DNA of 64,000 nucleotides from Pelodera strongyloides (GCA_036852015.1 JAANDG010000003.1:1446001-1510000); one strand, 5' to 3'. Counted from the stretch's first letter, positions 43,701-57,031 are shown. Notes: generated by a model from the letters alone, not told the origin. A program made the numbers and translations.

Positions 43701-46662
43701 GGAATGGGTTTTGAAGCCTAGGTAACATTCATTCATTGGTCCCCAGTTTTCATCTGTACTGAACTACTGTACTGTTAACTGTAGATACTGTAGTCAACGC
43801 CTGTAATGATGCGATTATTAGTTTATTTTTCTTTGATTTAGAGCGTTGATATCTCGGATCTGTCGGCACATAGCGAAGGCAATATGTTTGAGGTGAGTGA
43901 CTAACGGGAAATGTCCAACTTTTACAGCAAAATTTTTGAAATTTTGTGTGTAGTGAAAGTGAAAAGAAAATTTTATGTGTAATGAAAGTAACGGGAGAAT
44001 TTATAATTCCCGTGGTGAAACACATTGTTTTCATACCGACCGTCTCCGGATAAGCTATTGACCATCTCGGGAACCAATTAAAAGTAAAAGATAATGTGCA
44101 TGATATATCACGAGAACGAGGTCAACAGAAATGGTGTAGAGCGCGCCAGCATAGTGAATTTTAAGCCTCCCTTTGTCCAATCTACTCGGAAAGTATTACT
44201 TATACTCCTTAAAGGAGAAGAGTTTACTTTTTTGTTTGTATGAACGGAACGAAAATTAGAATATCTAAAAAGCTATAAAAGGAGAGCCGAAGTCCAGTCT
44301 TGAGCAAGCGAAATCCGAATCTTATTTCATGTTTTTTCATGATACGCTGCAAACGTTTCACACAAGTGACAAGTGTGTTCACTGCTCCTGACTTGGCAAG
44401 TCGCCTCAGGCGGCGGTAGCAATCTGGTTACTTATACTCCTTATCTTAGGATTCTCACCTGAACCGGAGCAACAGGGCCTACGAGGCTGACTCGTTTGTG
44501 GTCAGTGACGAGCAGGCTGACGAGAGCGAAGATGAGGAGGAGACGCCCGACTCAGAAGGATCGGATTCCGATTCTGACTTGCCGAGTATGCTTTAAATTT
44601 TTAGTAAAGCGATATTACACGTGGTTCGTGAAGCACGCTGGATGTATTCACGTGTATTATATATGTACATGTACATAGTCTGCCAAACAAAGCCTAATAC
44701 AACGTTTTAAAATGTAGCATGTTAATTGCTTTTAGCGTTCGGATTTATTTAAGCGGACACTTGAAGAGATGGAATGTCTGACTTGTTCGTTATGTATGTT
44801 TCGTTTGATTTCAGCTGCTCGCGGTCTGGACGATATGGATGGTGTGAGCTCGGATTCAGATGAGGGTAGGGTTTCTTTCTGGTACTCGAATAAGTGAAGC
44901 ATAGTATATAGAACACGAATTATAGTGACTGAAGATGTTAAAGCGAAATACCGGCTGGTTTTTGAAACGCATCGGCATCGTGGACAAATACCGGCCGGTT
45001 TTTGAAACGCATCGTGGACATTTTTATAAAACATATGCAAATTAGTATAATTTAGCATAAAAACTAGACCCTAATTGACCCCACGTTGCATAAATGCATA
45101 GGAATACAAGTACTTGAGATGCGTTTCAAAAACCGGCCGGTATTTCGCTTTAAAAATGTGAATGTATAAGGAATAAAGGGTAACTCGATTATACTCGAGT
45201 TCGAGTTTATAGGATCACTTTCCTAAGTTGGCTCATTTCAGAAAACGCTGACATTGCTGCGCTGAGGCATCAATGTAAGTTTTGCATGTTTTAAATTCTT
45301 TGCTGATATCAATTGACTTGATAAAACTTAGCCTTTTGCAAGTCACTACTCAAATGAATATCTCCATGTTGTCGTTTGGTTTGGACGAATGAATACACTT
45401 CGCTTGAGAAAAGTAAGACCTGAACCATTACAGCCAATTACATTTTAGTGGCTGACAGCCGTGCGCGCATGCGTCGCGGAGTGGAGGAATTGCGCACGTT
45501 ACTCATGAACCGAGAAACTACTGGCTCATCACTGATAGAAAGGGTATGTGTATACATTGTTGTATTATGAATTAAGGGTATTTATGATCTCAACTATCCC
45601 ATCTGATCTTGCGAGCTGTGAGAATCAATAGAAGGTTGTTAACATACACGGCACGGCAGACGGCGCCGTCTTTTACATTTTGAATTTTAGCCCTTGCATG
45701 CGTTTGTTCGAATATTACTGCCGCTCACGGCCTTTGATCTCTTAATTTCTAATCAATATTGTACGTCGTTTGGCCATATTTAGCGTGATAAAGCATTGCT
45801 GTTTAGATTTTGGCCCAAGAACGTGCCGATGTTCCGACTCCTGAAAGGACGCCCACTCCGGAACCGGATGACACGGTGAGTGGTTTCATTTTGTGTTTTT
45901 CAACTTTGTCCTTTTGTGTTGGTTGTTGGTGTTCTGTTTTTCTTGCGGTGTTCTGGTCCCCCAGAAGGGCAAAATCTCGCCGGTAGGTCCGGATTTTCAC
46001 TGTTATTTTCCTGGTACTGAAACTCGGCGTGCTAACTAAACAGTGTGGTTCGTTAGCTCCAATGGTGGCTTAGGCACTTGGGCTGTGTTTTCCGTGCATC
46101 TGAATTCTGAATCTCATTTTCTATCCAGGTGATTCGCAGCGGTGACTGGGGGCATTGCACGATCTGTTTCGAAGAGCTGCCCTTTGACCCGGTCGGATGT
46201 CTCTACTGTCAGCAGATGATAGGATGCAGAATGTAGGTTTGCTTGTATGGCGGAAAGGGAGGATGTATTTGACTGACTGTCAGGGCGACTCTCCGGTGAA
46301 TCCGGAGCTGGTTCGCGAAATTATGTCTATGTACGTTTCTGATATACTTGTCGTGCCATCGTCGAACTAAGCATGACTAAAATTTTAGTTCGGAGGTGAT
46401 GTCCTCCTAAATTTATGCAATATTCTAACTCCGGTAGGTGGTGGTGATAGTGCCGATGAGCTAATTAATTATATGACTATGCTGAATGTATCCTCTGTCT
46501 TTCAGCTGTCTGAAGCGTTGGATCAAGGGAGGCGAGAGGCAGCGCAGAGCGGACAGCCCACTATCGTTGGGCCAATCGGGCAACAATCACAGACAGTGTC
46601 CTCTGTGCAGACACGAGTGGGACGGCGAGCCGGAGGTGACGAGCATGTTCATGCTCAAGTAG
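40712..46662 (+). CDS. RING-like gene D (498-aa model)
   Basis: Exons: 40712-40779, 41270-41356, 41474-41622, 42036-42232, 42493-42558, 42804-42896, 43159-43299, 43842-43892, 44450-44585, 44815-44865, 45242-45274, 45449-45543, 45807-45875, 46129-46232, 46506-46662; 1497 nt in one frame. Residues about 65-83 (EEQERRDAELARRLQEEED) form an acidic/basic helix like the MIU ubiquitin-binding motif. The middle (about 160-400) is very acidic, with SSDEDD, DDDEDDDD and SDSDSD tracts. The RING Cys are 422/425, 436/439, 445/448 and 478/481, then RHEWDGEPEVTSMF. Later exons correspond to B's (FVNRRH~FVQIPD; EPDDT~KRDDT). If the donor at 41623 is not used, the third exon reads on to a TAA at 41667-41669, giving a 116-aa product. 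The start ATG at 40712 has no obvious upstream acceptor; see 32619-34711 for an alternative. Confidence 0.75.
44942..45149. mobile_element. TTAA MITE with duplicated left end
   Basis: TTAA at 44938-44941 and 45150-45153. Left end present twice in tandem (AAATACCGGCTGG then AAATACCGGCCGG, each followed by TTTTTGAAACGCATCG). Right end AGCGAAATACCGGCCGG inverted. In an intron of gene D. A decayed relative lies at about 43340-43500. Confidence 0.8.
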
Positions 46663-47700
46663 GTGCTCGTGCAGTGCTCATGTAGATTATCGGAGTTCTC
46701 GTGCTCAACAGCTCAACTATGTTATCCACGTTCTGGTGCTCAATTAAGTTGTCATGTTCAAACTCACGCCGTGTGTATACTTTCAGTAAATTTCTAGAGT
46801 TGAGTGCTTAGTTGAGGGTCAAATAGTAATCTATCAGTGATACTTTTAACTTAAATGTGTAGAGTTGCTACTGCGTATGGGGGTTGGGTTTCGTTTTGTC
46901 TTGCTAACTTGTAACTTCTCGCTGATTGTGTATGTTCGTTATATCTACACTCACCAAATATTACTTTTTATTTATGGAAAATGTATTCCCTGTCTAGCAC
47001 CTACACATTGGCACAGGAAAATTACGCAATTATTTGTTAATTTAACCTACAATTTAGTTATATTTGTTAGATTTTGACCTGTATACCTGTATTCTTTGGA
47101 TGCTGACTAGTTTCTTCTTGGTTTGTTACTTATTGATTTTCGATGTACTTTTGTGCTTGAACATTTTTAGCGGTTGATCAGTTGATCTCACCTATTACCT
47201 ATTTCTTATGTTATTTAGTGAATATATCGCTTTTGTCACTCTTAGGTTAATGATATACGTATGGTTCTTTTCGTGCAATCTTCCTCTTGTTGTGTAGATA
47301 TTGTTGTGATGTACATTAACATCGAGGTGATGTGGAACTTGGCGGTAAACCACGTGCCATACCGCTTTAAGTGCCTGTCTGAGTCTTAGTACTCGAATTT
47401 ACAGGATCGGCTATTGTTGCTGAAGTTTGAGTTGTAAGATATTCTCGAAATTTTACTTATTTCTTCGATTCGAATTTTGAAACTACTAGTACATCGTGTC
47501 AGTGTTAGTATTTTGCCAATCGACAGCATGTTCAAATTTACGTGGTTTTTCATTTTGCTCATTTTCGGATCCATGTGCTTTCGCTAAAGAATTATATGGA
47601 AATTTTACGGTCACATGTATGCTTATCACGCTGTTTCCTTTGTGAATAAAGATGGAATTCATTAGTTTGATGTCTGATTTGTTACGCACACAGACATAGT
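46663..47700. other. Downstream of gene D, no gene seen
   Basis: AT-rich. Following the stop are several GTGCTCAT/GTTCTCGTGCTCAA phrases. No exon with convincing borders. Confidence 0.5.
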
Positions 47701-47708
47701 TCCCTCGC

Positions 47709-48225
47709 GTGCATGGCGGAACATTGCGCATGCGTGGCACAGACTGGAAGAGCGCGGCACGTGCGCCACAGGAATTTCAAGCGTTGCAAAATCGCACTGG
47801 GCGGGATGTGCCGCTGCGATGGTACGAGCGCCATGAAGCATTTGTTTCTGACACTATACCGAGCTCACACGTAAACTCAGAATTCCATGATCCCGACCTT
47901 TTGCAGAAAATGAGGGTGAAAAGTGGCTATGTTTATTGTCGTGCCTGTGATATGCCATGCACCTCATCTATAAATGGGGGCTCGGCGAAAACGCATGGCG
48001 CACATGTGGCGCAGTGCGGCTGGTGCGTCACTGGAATTGCAAGGTTTTCACTCACGACCTATGCGGGATGTGTCGCGATGATCCGATCGCTATGAAGTTT
48101 TTGTTTTTGGAACTCCATACCGAGTTCAGAATGACTTGTTTCCATGGCCCCGATGACCTTTTCCTGAAAAATAACTGTGAAACATGTTTGAATATTTTTA
48201 TTGTCGTGCCTGTGATATGCTAATA
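47709..48225 (+). other. Internally duplicated ORF region, unrecognised
   Basis: A 128-codon ORF (47709-48095) begins MHGGTLRMRGTDWK. The DNA is a diverged tandem duplication of about 260 bp: the phrase TTTATTGTCGTGCCTGTGATATGC appears near 47930 and again near 48197, and ATACCGAG(C/T)TCA near 47858 and 48117. The second copy is not in the same frame, so it is likely decayed. The whole is richer in GC than the surroundings. No family recognised; may be a transposon or gene remnant. Confidence 0.35.
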
Positions 48226-48368
48226 GTGCTTTGGACAGCGTGAGTTTCTTTGTTTTTTTTTTTTCATTAAACAACAGGCTCTGCAGATGGTGGCGTCTAA
48301 AGAGCGGTCAGGTTTTTTTTTTAAATATTAGGTTTCATATTTTTGCTTTTTGTTTGTAGTTTAGTTAA

Positions 48369-48500
48369 AGCGAAAAGCGGCCGGTTCTTGAAACGCAGAC
48401 GCCTACCATGTACTATTTCATTGTATGCAAGGCCCCAGTTTGCAAAAATAAATGGGAATCCAGGTACTTGAGATGCGTTTCAAAAACCGGGCGCTAGACG
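48369..48500. mobile_element. Decayed TTAA MITE
   Basis: Left TTAA (48365-48368) then AGCGAAAAGCGGCCGG and TTCTTGAAACGCA. The right side has GAGATGCGTTTCAAAAACCG but the terminal repeat is degraded. Confidence 0.65.
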
Positions 48501-49031
48501 ATAAATATTTAGTGTACAAAAGAAGAAAAGCACATGTGGGTCGAAGGAGAAGATCAATAAGAAGGTTAGTTGATTTTCAGTGAATTTCTAACTCTATCAT
48601 CGAAAGACGTGTCTTTTTAAATATGAGAACGTTTACGATGAACCAGGAGGGATTTGGCGATTTTGCGAAAATGAAAACCGATGTGTGGTAACCTTTTGTG
48701 CCGTCACGGAGTCACCGACTCTTTCTGCGCACTATGTGCAAGATGCTCGCCGCGCGCCACCACAAAGTGAAGGGTCTTCCACAGGAGCGGGGGCGGGGGC
48801 ACCAGCGGTGCGCTAACGCCATATGGCGAACCTGGGGCGCAACTGCCGCACCTGTGCGCCAAGTGAAATTAAAAAGGTGGCGCGTTTGTGGCGCACCCCA
48901 ACTTACACCTGTGCAGATTTGGAACGCTGTAGTAAATCAGTTGATTTACGTGTACGACAGTGAGTAGGAAGCTGTTTTAAATTTATAAATAGTGGCATTT
49001 TATAATCAAATACTCCGTTTGATTTTTTTAG
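48501..49031. other. Upstream of the kinase gene; first exon not resolved
   Basis: Contains short exon-like pieces (a GSKEKINKK reading ending before GTTAGT at 48566) and a GC-rich patch with repeated GGCGC/GCGCC words at 48735-48905. The kinase initiator Met should lie here, but I cannot pick one. Confidence 0.4.
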
Positions 49032-50003
49032 ATTGATGGATCGAAAGAGAAGCGTGTTAAATCGGATGATGCCAAGAGTACGGCGATGTCGGCTGTTTCT
49101 GGTTTCAAAGGAACAGGATGCAGGGTTTGTTGTTACTTTTCAAATCCAATGTAAGTAGCATAAGAAGGTTGTAAATTGCTTAAGATTTTGTTAGATATTG
49201 CAATAGTTCACGAAAACTCTGTTCACATTAACTTTAAAAAGGTACTACCCTGTATCACAATAATTCACGGTTTGCACTAGCTTTTTGAAGGCTTGGCCCT
49301 TGGTTCCTAGTGTATCATTGACACCCATATGAGATAATTGTTACTCGTTTACGTCTACGAATGAAGTTAAGTAGAAGCCATAAGCGAAATCTACAGACTA
49401 AGCATGGGTAAATGGTCATGTATATTACCGAACATGGGAAACCAAAAAAAACCTATATGGTCCCGATCAAGTCCCTCAAAAAAATCCGGCTTTGATCGGG
49501 GCCATATCGGGGTCTCCAATTTCCTGAGTCCTATGCTTCAGAGAGCCAATTCAACAGACCTTCGCTCGGCCATCGCCATAACTTCGAAATCGAACCTGCG
49601 AACCGGGCGTGAACCTGGCGAGAAGACAGATCAGAATATTCAAGAAGAACTTTTTAGGGTGAGGATTTTTTCAATAGCTGACGTTTCGGTTTGTACTGCG
49701 TGTGGTAGACCAATCCAGTTATAAGTATCTGTGGTGTGTTAATCGTTTCCGCAACTCTTTGATTGCCCTGCATCACAGCTGGAAGATGTTGTGATACATT
49801 CTTTTGGCCTTTGTACTTTGCTTTTTGACGTGAACTGCTGTTTGTAGTGGACTGAAGTTAAATCATTCAGCTTATTGGTAAATCGCTCACACAAAACCAG
49901 TGGTATCACGGACTGATGCCTCGACAGGATTGCGAAGATTTGCTAAAGAATGATGGCGACTTTTTGGTGAGGAAAACTACTGTTAGCAAGGTGAGCCGTG
50001 TCG

Positions 50004-50087
<84 letters not shown>

Positions 50088-53000
50088 TAAAGAATAGTGG
50101 TTGTGAGTTTAGTATCTCTCAGTCTCACACTTGAGTAAAGTAATGACTCATAGGTTCTTGTTTGTTCTGAATACACGTAGGTCCGCGTCCGCGTATACAA
50201 TTACAGTACCGCTGGGCTAATGACAGTGCGTGCTTGATTTAATCATTTATTTCAGGCACCAACATACTGTATTTCGGTGTTGCACAAGGGAGAGTGTAAA
50301 CATATTCCCGTGCACTTTGTGAATAATAATTGGACACTAAAAGATGTGAGACTTGCTTTTTTTAATGAATTATTAAACAAGCAGTTAGCTCCCGAAATTC
50401 GGGGAAATTTCATAGTCCTATATAGAACAGGCCCTTTTTGCGTTGCGCGAGATTTTTCGCTGTATACTATACGCAAGGTAGTTACTTATAGAGTACACAT
50501 CACACTGACGCGAATTAGCTTATAATTGTTTTTACGTTGCGAATTAAGCCTTTTAGTTTATTCAGAATATTTTGTGAGCTTCTCTTCCAACCAAAAAAAA
50601 ATTGTTTACTTCAGATGTGCAAACCGACATTATCCGAACTGATTGATTTTCTCGTAGAAAGTAATCGACCTATACCACCTTCTGGAGCGGAATTAAAGAA
50701 GGTATCGAGATTTGTAGTCATCTGAATTTGATTATTGATTTATCGATTAATCTTTTTATCTCACTCATCCCCTCTCTCTACCGTATACCCCCATCTCTAC
50801 CTCTCTTTTAGATAAGTGTCTTCTTTCTACTCTGGACCTCGGGCGCGTAGCTAGGAAAAGTATTACTAAGTTTGCGTTGCTGCGCTGCGCGGTAACTGTC
50901 CCCATGCATGTATCATTAACCGTTAACCGCACATCTATAGGCGCTGTAGCTACGCAGGCTCTAAAATTTACGCGGCTAGCTACACGGGCGTCTGCGCGTC
51001 CGTGATCGTAGTATAAGTCCTGCATTTTACAGTTGCAGGTTTATATCGGAATTTTCGTTTGTCAATTTTTAGAGTTTGGGACAATTCGCCCGTGCTTTCA
51101 AAAATATGCATTTCAAAAATATTTCCTAAAATACAGTAGTTTGTAGTTTGTAGTTTGTAAAATACAGTAGTTTGTAGAAAATGCAGTAGTTCTTTCAGAC
51201 TATCCCGCGCCCAGAATACTACATTCTCCATGATAACGTAACAGTGACTAAGAAGCTGGGAGGTATATTTCTTTATCTTGTTTCCGTTTGCACGAACACT
51301 GGGAGCCTTTCCGTTGGGAGAATTGTGGCGCTGCTGATTGGCATGAAAACTCTATTTCTCTCACTTCCCACTGGGGAGGCTGGGAACATACTCCCAACGC
51401 TCGTGCGCCACTGTGTTCAGCTACGTACTGCGTAACCTGAAATATAAAGACATGAAAATGAAACAATCCTGAAATATATATAATCACTTCGACGCAAGCC
51501 GTTATCTTTGAACACCGTATTGAACCAACCTGTGAAGCGCAACATATTTATATTTATGTTTAGCCGGTGCTTTCGGTGAGGTATTCACTGGCCTGCTGAA
51601 GCGAAAGATCCCCGGCAATACTAACAATGAGGAGGAGGAGGTGAAGGTCGCAGTCAAGAAGATCAAAGGAGCCGTCACTAAAGCTCAACTATCGGAATTT
51701 GTCAAGGTGGGGATTTCGGTTTTCTCTCTCTCTCACCCTCTCTGTGTCTCTCTATCTGTCTCTCTCCTCTCGACTCTCTCTGTCCCACTCTTTCGCTCCG
51801 GTCTGATTTCTTTCTCCTGCGGACTCTACAGTCAGTCGAAATACAGTTTAAAAAATACAGTAGACTCCTACAGTAGTCGAAATACAGCAGAAATACAGTA
51901 GACTCCTGCTAGTCAAGTACAGTAGTAGTAAATTTCACTGTTTTAGTGCCCTTTTCATTATCACCATGCTATTGCTACCAATTCAGGAGGCCAAACTAAT
52001 GCGACGCTTTGACCACGCTAACATTGTTCGGTTGTACGGTATCGCTCCACAAGAAGAACCAATTATGATCATTCTGGAAATGGCCGAGGGCGGGAGTTTA
52101 AAGGTTGGTTACTGTAGGCGCTTATTCGGCGCGGCAAGCTTATTCGAACAGACGACCGACAAAATCTGTCCTCTTTGCTCAGGAACCGAAAGGTAGTGCG
52201 TTGACGACACCATTATGCATTTTACACCACTGACACGAAAACCATTTTAGGGGTTTTGCGAAAAGAACCCCAGTGTTCCCGGAGAACAATTAATAACATG
52301 GGCCACTGATGGTGCCCGAGGAATGACATATTTGTCCGGACGAGCGGTATGTTCAATTTATAATCAATAATAACAATTACTTAATATATAAAAATTGAAA
52401 GGAATACCTAGGACATTAGTCGTAATGCACTGGCGCACACTTTTAACCACTGTGACACTCAATGATTGGCTTGAACTACAAGGAGATCGCTGATACAGGA
52501 AATCTTTGATAGATACAGGAAATCTTTGATAGATACAGGAAATCGCTGATGCAGCCGCTGATACAGTTCACAGATCAATTGGTGTCTACCGCATGTTCCC
52601 TTACGATTTTCAGGTTATCCACAGAGATTTGGCCGCCAGGAATTGCCTTCTGGGCGCTAAAAAGGAATTAAAAATATCGGATTTTGGACTTTCGATTGCT
52701 GACCAGAGCCAGGTAATTGGGTTCTTTAGCGGTTGCAAGTAGTACAGTATATGAACAAAAATGGGAAGGGGCCGTGGAGCAGTTCGAAGTTGAAAGAATA
52801 TGATGAGTATGATTTAGTCCTGTATAAGTGTAAACATCGCACATTCACTATCAGGGCGAATAGACGTAGCAATGGAAAATAATAATGTCGAAATGTATAG
52901 AAAAAGTAAAAGTGGAAAAGGAAAAAAAGTAAGAAGGGAAAATATAGAAGGGGAAATTATGGAACTGTTGCCTGGGCAAGGGCTAGCTGGACCACTTAGG

Positions 53001-54435
53001 ATACAAATATATCCCATTTAGGTTAAACTGGACAAGTTGAAGAGCATGCCAATCAAGTGGCTAGCACCCGAGACGCTGTCAAAGGTTTCTTGCCTTTTTT
53101 TGCATTTATTTTGTTTTGGCAATTGGGGTAGTATATGCGTACTTTGGCTGACAGGCTGACAAAGGGGATAGAAATAGGAAATCACAGGGCCGAGGTATCG
53201 TGGAAATGTTTGAGTGAAGTTGTGAAGCGCCGGAGCGTATAATCTCGATACACAATTTTGGAGATAAACGTAATCTAGCAGTAGTACGCTTCACTCAAAC
53301 AACATACATATATAAAGGTGCAATGCCTCCGGAGATGGTTGATGCGTAATTTTACGCATTGACAAGCATTGCACCGATTATTCCCCTACATACTCCATAA
53401 ACTTCTACTTGTTTTCAGGGTGTTTTCTCAACAAAGACCGACGTTTGGAGTTTTGGAATCCTACTGTGGGAGTTGTTCGCTAGATGTAAGACGGACCCGT
53501 TCCCCGGGGAGAACAATCAACAGGCCAGGCTTAAGGTGAGGCGGGAGAGGTTCTTCTGTCTTGTAGGGTGTAGCCTGAACCTACCGATTATAGTTTTTCC
53601 TCAAAGTGTTGATACTTATAATACTCTTTATTGGACACGTAGATGCACAACGTGAACGCGTGAACCTGCTTCACAAAGGTTCATTCATACTGTCTGGGGG
53701 ACCAATTACATACGAAAATTCAAAAATCTAAAGTCAGTCATTATTTAGGAACTACCAGTTTCCTCGTTATGATGTCAGGTAATTGCCCGACGGACTACAG
53801 TTGACCGTTCACCGAAACTAACAAAAAAAAATCACGAAGATTCTAGTTTATTTTCCAGATCTTATCCGGTAAAGACCCGATGGAGCCACCCGCTGGTACC
53901 CCTGAAGTTGGTATCAAGGCGATGAAGCTATGCTTTACTCAGGTAAGTGCCATGTCGCTATTGATCCCCCTCGTAAACGTAAACTGCGCAAATCTCATAA
54001 ACTCGTAGTTTATCCTCGTAATTGTAACATAATAATGTCCGTTATGCAAATAGGGACATTAGTTAGGATGCATAGGAATTGTCGCTAGGGCATTAGCCGC
54101 TATTCATTGCCGATACTCAGCCGATATTCATTTTTTGTTGTATATTGTATTCTAGACAACACTGGAATAAGACTGTTCGCCTTATGTTGCCAAAGAAAAT
54201 TGCCAAAGTTATTAAGCACAAAACGACTAACGACGCTCCAAAAACGACGCTGCCTTGAAGGTTTTGTGCTTGAGAAACTTGGCAATTTTGGTATTTCGCC
54301 AAATATGTGCCAGAAATAAATTGTGTTTTACAGGAACCGGAGAAGCGTCCGGAATTTGTGGGAATTTTCAAGCTCTTTGCTCCCAATGAAGATCTGCCGC
54401 AGCCACTGCAACCCTGGGAAACTTATGTGGACTAG
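49032..54435 (+). CDS. Fer-like SH2/tyrosine kinase, N-terminus unresolved
   Basis: Exons: 49032-49124, 49542-49658, 49871-49990, 50256-50345, 50615-50701, 51199-51262, 51564-51706, 51987-52103, 52251-52346, 52614-52712, 53022-53084, 53419-53535, 53859-53942, 54334-54435; 463 residues from the first exon I can support, one frame. The SH2 domain starts WYHGLMPR (about 81-88) with the phosphotyrosine-binding Arg in DFLVR (R104). The kinase has GAGAFGEV (190-197), VAVK Lys222, HRDLAARN (312-319), DFG (332-334) and APE (357-359): all catalytic residues kept. The short N-terminus, single SH2 and kinase match the nematode Fer-like group, which phosphorylates protein tyrosines, often in the germline or at junctions. 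The stretch DFG to APE contains no Tyr, so activation-loop tyrosine autophosphorylation looks impossible. The initiator exon is missing. Confidence 0.9.
50005..50082. repeat. (TA)n microsatellite
   Basis: Pure TA run of about 78 bp, beginning 14 nt inside the intron after the first SH2 exon. Confidence 0.97.
52489..52566. repeat. 20-bp tandem repeat in a kinase intron
   Basis: Three-plus copies of GATACAGGAAATCTTTGATA, the outer ones diverged to ATCGCTGATG. Confidence 0.85.
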
Positions 54436-55968
54436 TTGTTATACGAACTTTCACGGTTTTTCTCCATTTTGCGCGCGTTTCGCCAAATGTTCGCCATTTC
54501 AGCGCCATTTGTGCGCAAGGATGAAAACTTGCTTGTTCGTAAAGCTGTACTCTCGTAAATAGCGCAAAATGGAGAGGACCGTGATTAGGTAGTCGTGTGG
54601 TGCACATTATATTCCCATAAAAATGATAAACACTACTTTTTCTTCGCGCCAAAGCTTTTCTGACCTTTTTCGAGTTTTTTTTATTATGGGGTTTCCAAGT
54701 ATCCCAAAAATTCGGTGTGATTCTGTCAATATACCGTATTTCTGCACGAAACTTGCATATATAATATGAAAAATTAAAAAAAATATTCTCGTGTAGTTCC
54801 CAAATACTGTACATTTTCACCATACTTGGAAACCCCATTAGTTTTTTTTTCGTGACCAAACGATACTGAATTATAGAATAACGCAGTGTCAAAAGAGCGA
54901 GGGTTTCTAGAGACTGAGGACCCCAAGCGAAACTAGTTTTGGTAGAGTTAGGTTCCATATTCCAAAAGAGTCTAGCGTACAAGCGGAGGGTTCCATGAAT
55001 ACTTAACCCGAAGTTTAAGCACCTGCTTGAGTTCGGAATACACAGCCATGTATTGAATTATGAAAATGGTACTTGACGTAGCTTTACAGGTTAACTATTT
55101 GTGGATTCTGCGTATGATGCTTTGGACTTTGATCCCTTGAAGCCTCTCTTGTAAGCTTTACCCGGCCTTTTTGTGAAGTATTTTCTGGTCCATTTTGTAA
55201 CCGACTTTAAAACAATTCCCTCATCTCGTGTTTGTTTTTCGTTAAGTGTATTGATTTACTCTTGATTACAATAAAAATTATTCCTTACAAATTGTTATCA
55301 ACACAGTATATTACAAACAAAGATTTCTGACACTCCGGACAGAACCTTTTATGTGAGTACAAGGTTCTGACAGGGTTCATTCGGTTCATTATTATTATGG
55401 TCGTTATAGATAGGCCATCTTCAGGACATTACCTAGGCCGAAACGTTGATGAATAAAACACATAAAATCTCTTGTGTTGTCAATTCTGGTTGGGATTTAT
55501 GCTCGAAACACCTGAACAAAGAAATACATTTATCCCGCTAATGGAGCGTGCAAAAGAAGAATTGTTATCATTATCATTACCTCGGTCTTTGTGCGTTCGA
55601 AGACTAAGTGGTTGTAAAGTGTATTGTTTGTGTTTTGTTTGTTTTACTGGTTGAAGAAGTGTTTAACTGAAGAGCGCCGATATCTCGAAATATGCCGGTG
55701 CCCCTCAAAGAAAACCTAAAAATAACAAGCCCGGTACAGACAAACCCTCTTTAAACGAGTACAGGTTGTGTGCGCCTCCCGGGTTCTAAGAAGTGGCAAA
55801 TAGTGGTGGAAAATGTGACCTCGGAAGACGTATTGATTGACACGTTTGAGGTGCGAAACGGCCAACTCTATCTAATGCCGACCAAAGTATAACGCGTGGA
55901 AAATGATAGAAGTCAAGAAGGAAGTATTTCTTATTGATACACAAAGTTGTCCAGAGGGGCTAGACCAT
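54436..55968. other. Downstream of the kinase gene, no gene seen
   Basis: Minus-strand open frames exist (such as 54368-54982, which overlaps the kinase 3' exon) but have no recognisable domain. AATAAA-like signals occur near 55270 and 55450, rather far from the kinase stop. Confidence 0.5.
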
Positions 55969-55972
55969 TTAA

Positions 55973-56130
55973 AGCGAAATACCGGCCTGTTTCTGAAACG
56001 CATCGTGGACAACTGAATTCTTACGTGTTTATGCTAATTTGCCCGAATTTAGCACGATTTTTTTTTAATTGATGTTATTTGCATAGGCTGCTTAAGAGCT
56101 GGTGTTCTCGATGTCTTTCATATGCTAGTG
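55973..56130. mobile_element. Decayed TTAA MITE
   Basis: Left TTAA (55969-55972), AGCGAAATACCGGCCTG and TTTCTGAAACGCATCGTGGAC; the right arm fades after CTCGATGTCTTTCA near 56120. Confidence 0.65.
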
Positions 56131-56704
56131 CTACCTGCAACATCACTTCCGTTGTAGACATTTGTACGTGCGAGACTTGTAGCAGAACGAGGTGAGGTGA
56201 ACACCATACACAGTCAGTAGCAAACAATAGCGTTGATTGTATTACAGGAAGCTTGTCTGCTAAAGGTTTTTATGATAGTATAGCTTTCGTTTAGAATAAC
56301 CCGTGGCTTATGCTGCCAAGCATATTCGTTAGACTGAGGTGGTAACAAGCTCCCAAGCTCGTATTTTTTCTGTGTTCCTAGTTAAACTTTCCGTAAAAAT
56401 TGTGTGCTTTGATCGTTTGTTGATCTACCATTGACGTGGGATATCATCTCTTATTTATTGACATTAGGACGACTAACCACTTACTATTAGCAACTTCTGG
56501 ATCAAATCACAGGTCGGGAAACCGTCTTGGCATTGATATTGATGTTGATCCCGTTGGGATAAATTAACTTACCGCAGAGAGCTGTTAAAGGAAATAGAAT
56601 AGGTAGCGCTTGTCAGTCTCGGAGTCTTTTTTGTGACCCACATTAGCTGTGTTATGTCATTGTACATTGCAAAGTGTAAAACATGAGCATGAACTTGGTG
56701 TATA

Positions 56705-57031
56705 GGTACAATGTTGTTTGTTTAATAAAAACAGCTCAGGGATCCTTTTTGAAAGTGGCTATTTTGTTCAAGCGGAAGTTCATACGCTTAATTTTAAAGG
56801 GCTCACTTCGCGGTCGTTGGTTTTTACTTATTTTTATCGTGTAAAAAGGGCACATTTGGTCCCATAGGCAGGTACAATAGTTATTTGTTTTATAAAAGCA
56901 ACTCAGGGATCCTTTTTGAAAGTGGCTATTTTGTTCAAGCGGAAGTTCATACGCTTAATTTTAAAGGGCCCACTTCGCGGTCGTTGGTTTTTACTTATTT
57001 TTATCGTGTAAAAAGGGCACATTTGGTCCCA
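56705..57031. repeat. Tandem duplication, 166-bp period
   Basis: GGTACAAT at 56705 recurs at 56871, and the sequence through CACATTTGGTCCCA matches between copies with few differences. Non-coding as far as I can see. Confidence 0.9.

Noticed and set aside
50346..50525. In-frame continuation of the second SH2 exon beyond position 50345
   Set aside because: The open frame runs on by chance through a GT-started intron. Ending at 50345 and joining to 50615 gives the expected SH2 C-terminal helix (TLSELIDFLVE) and keeps phase.
54368..54982. 204-codon minus-strand ORF
   Set aside because: It overlaps the last kinase exon antisense, has no recognisable domain and no partner exons. Longest ORF in the window, but not convincing.
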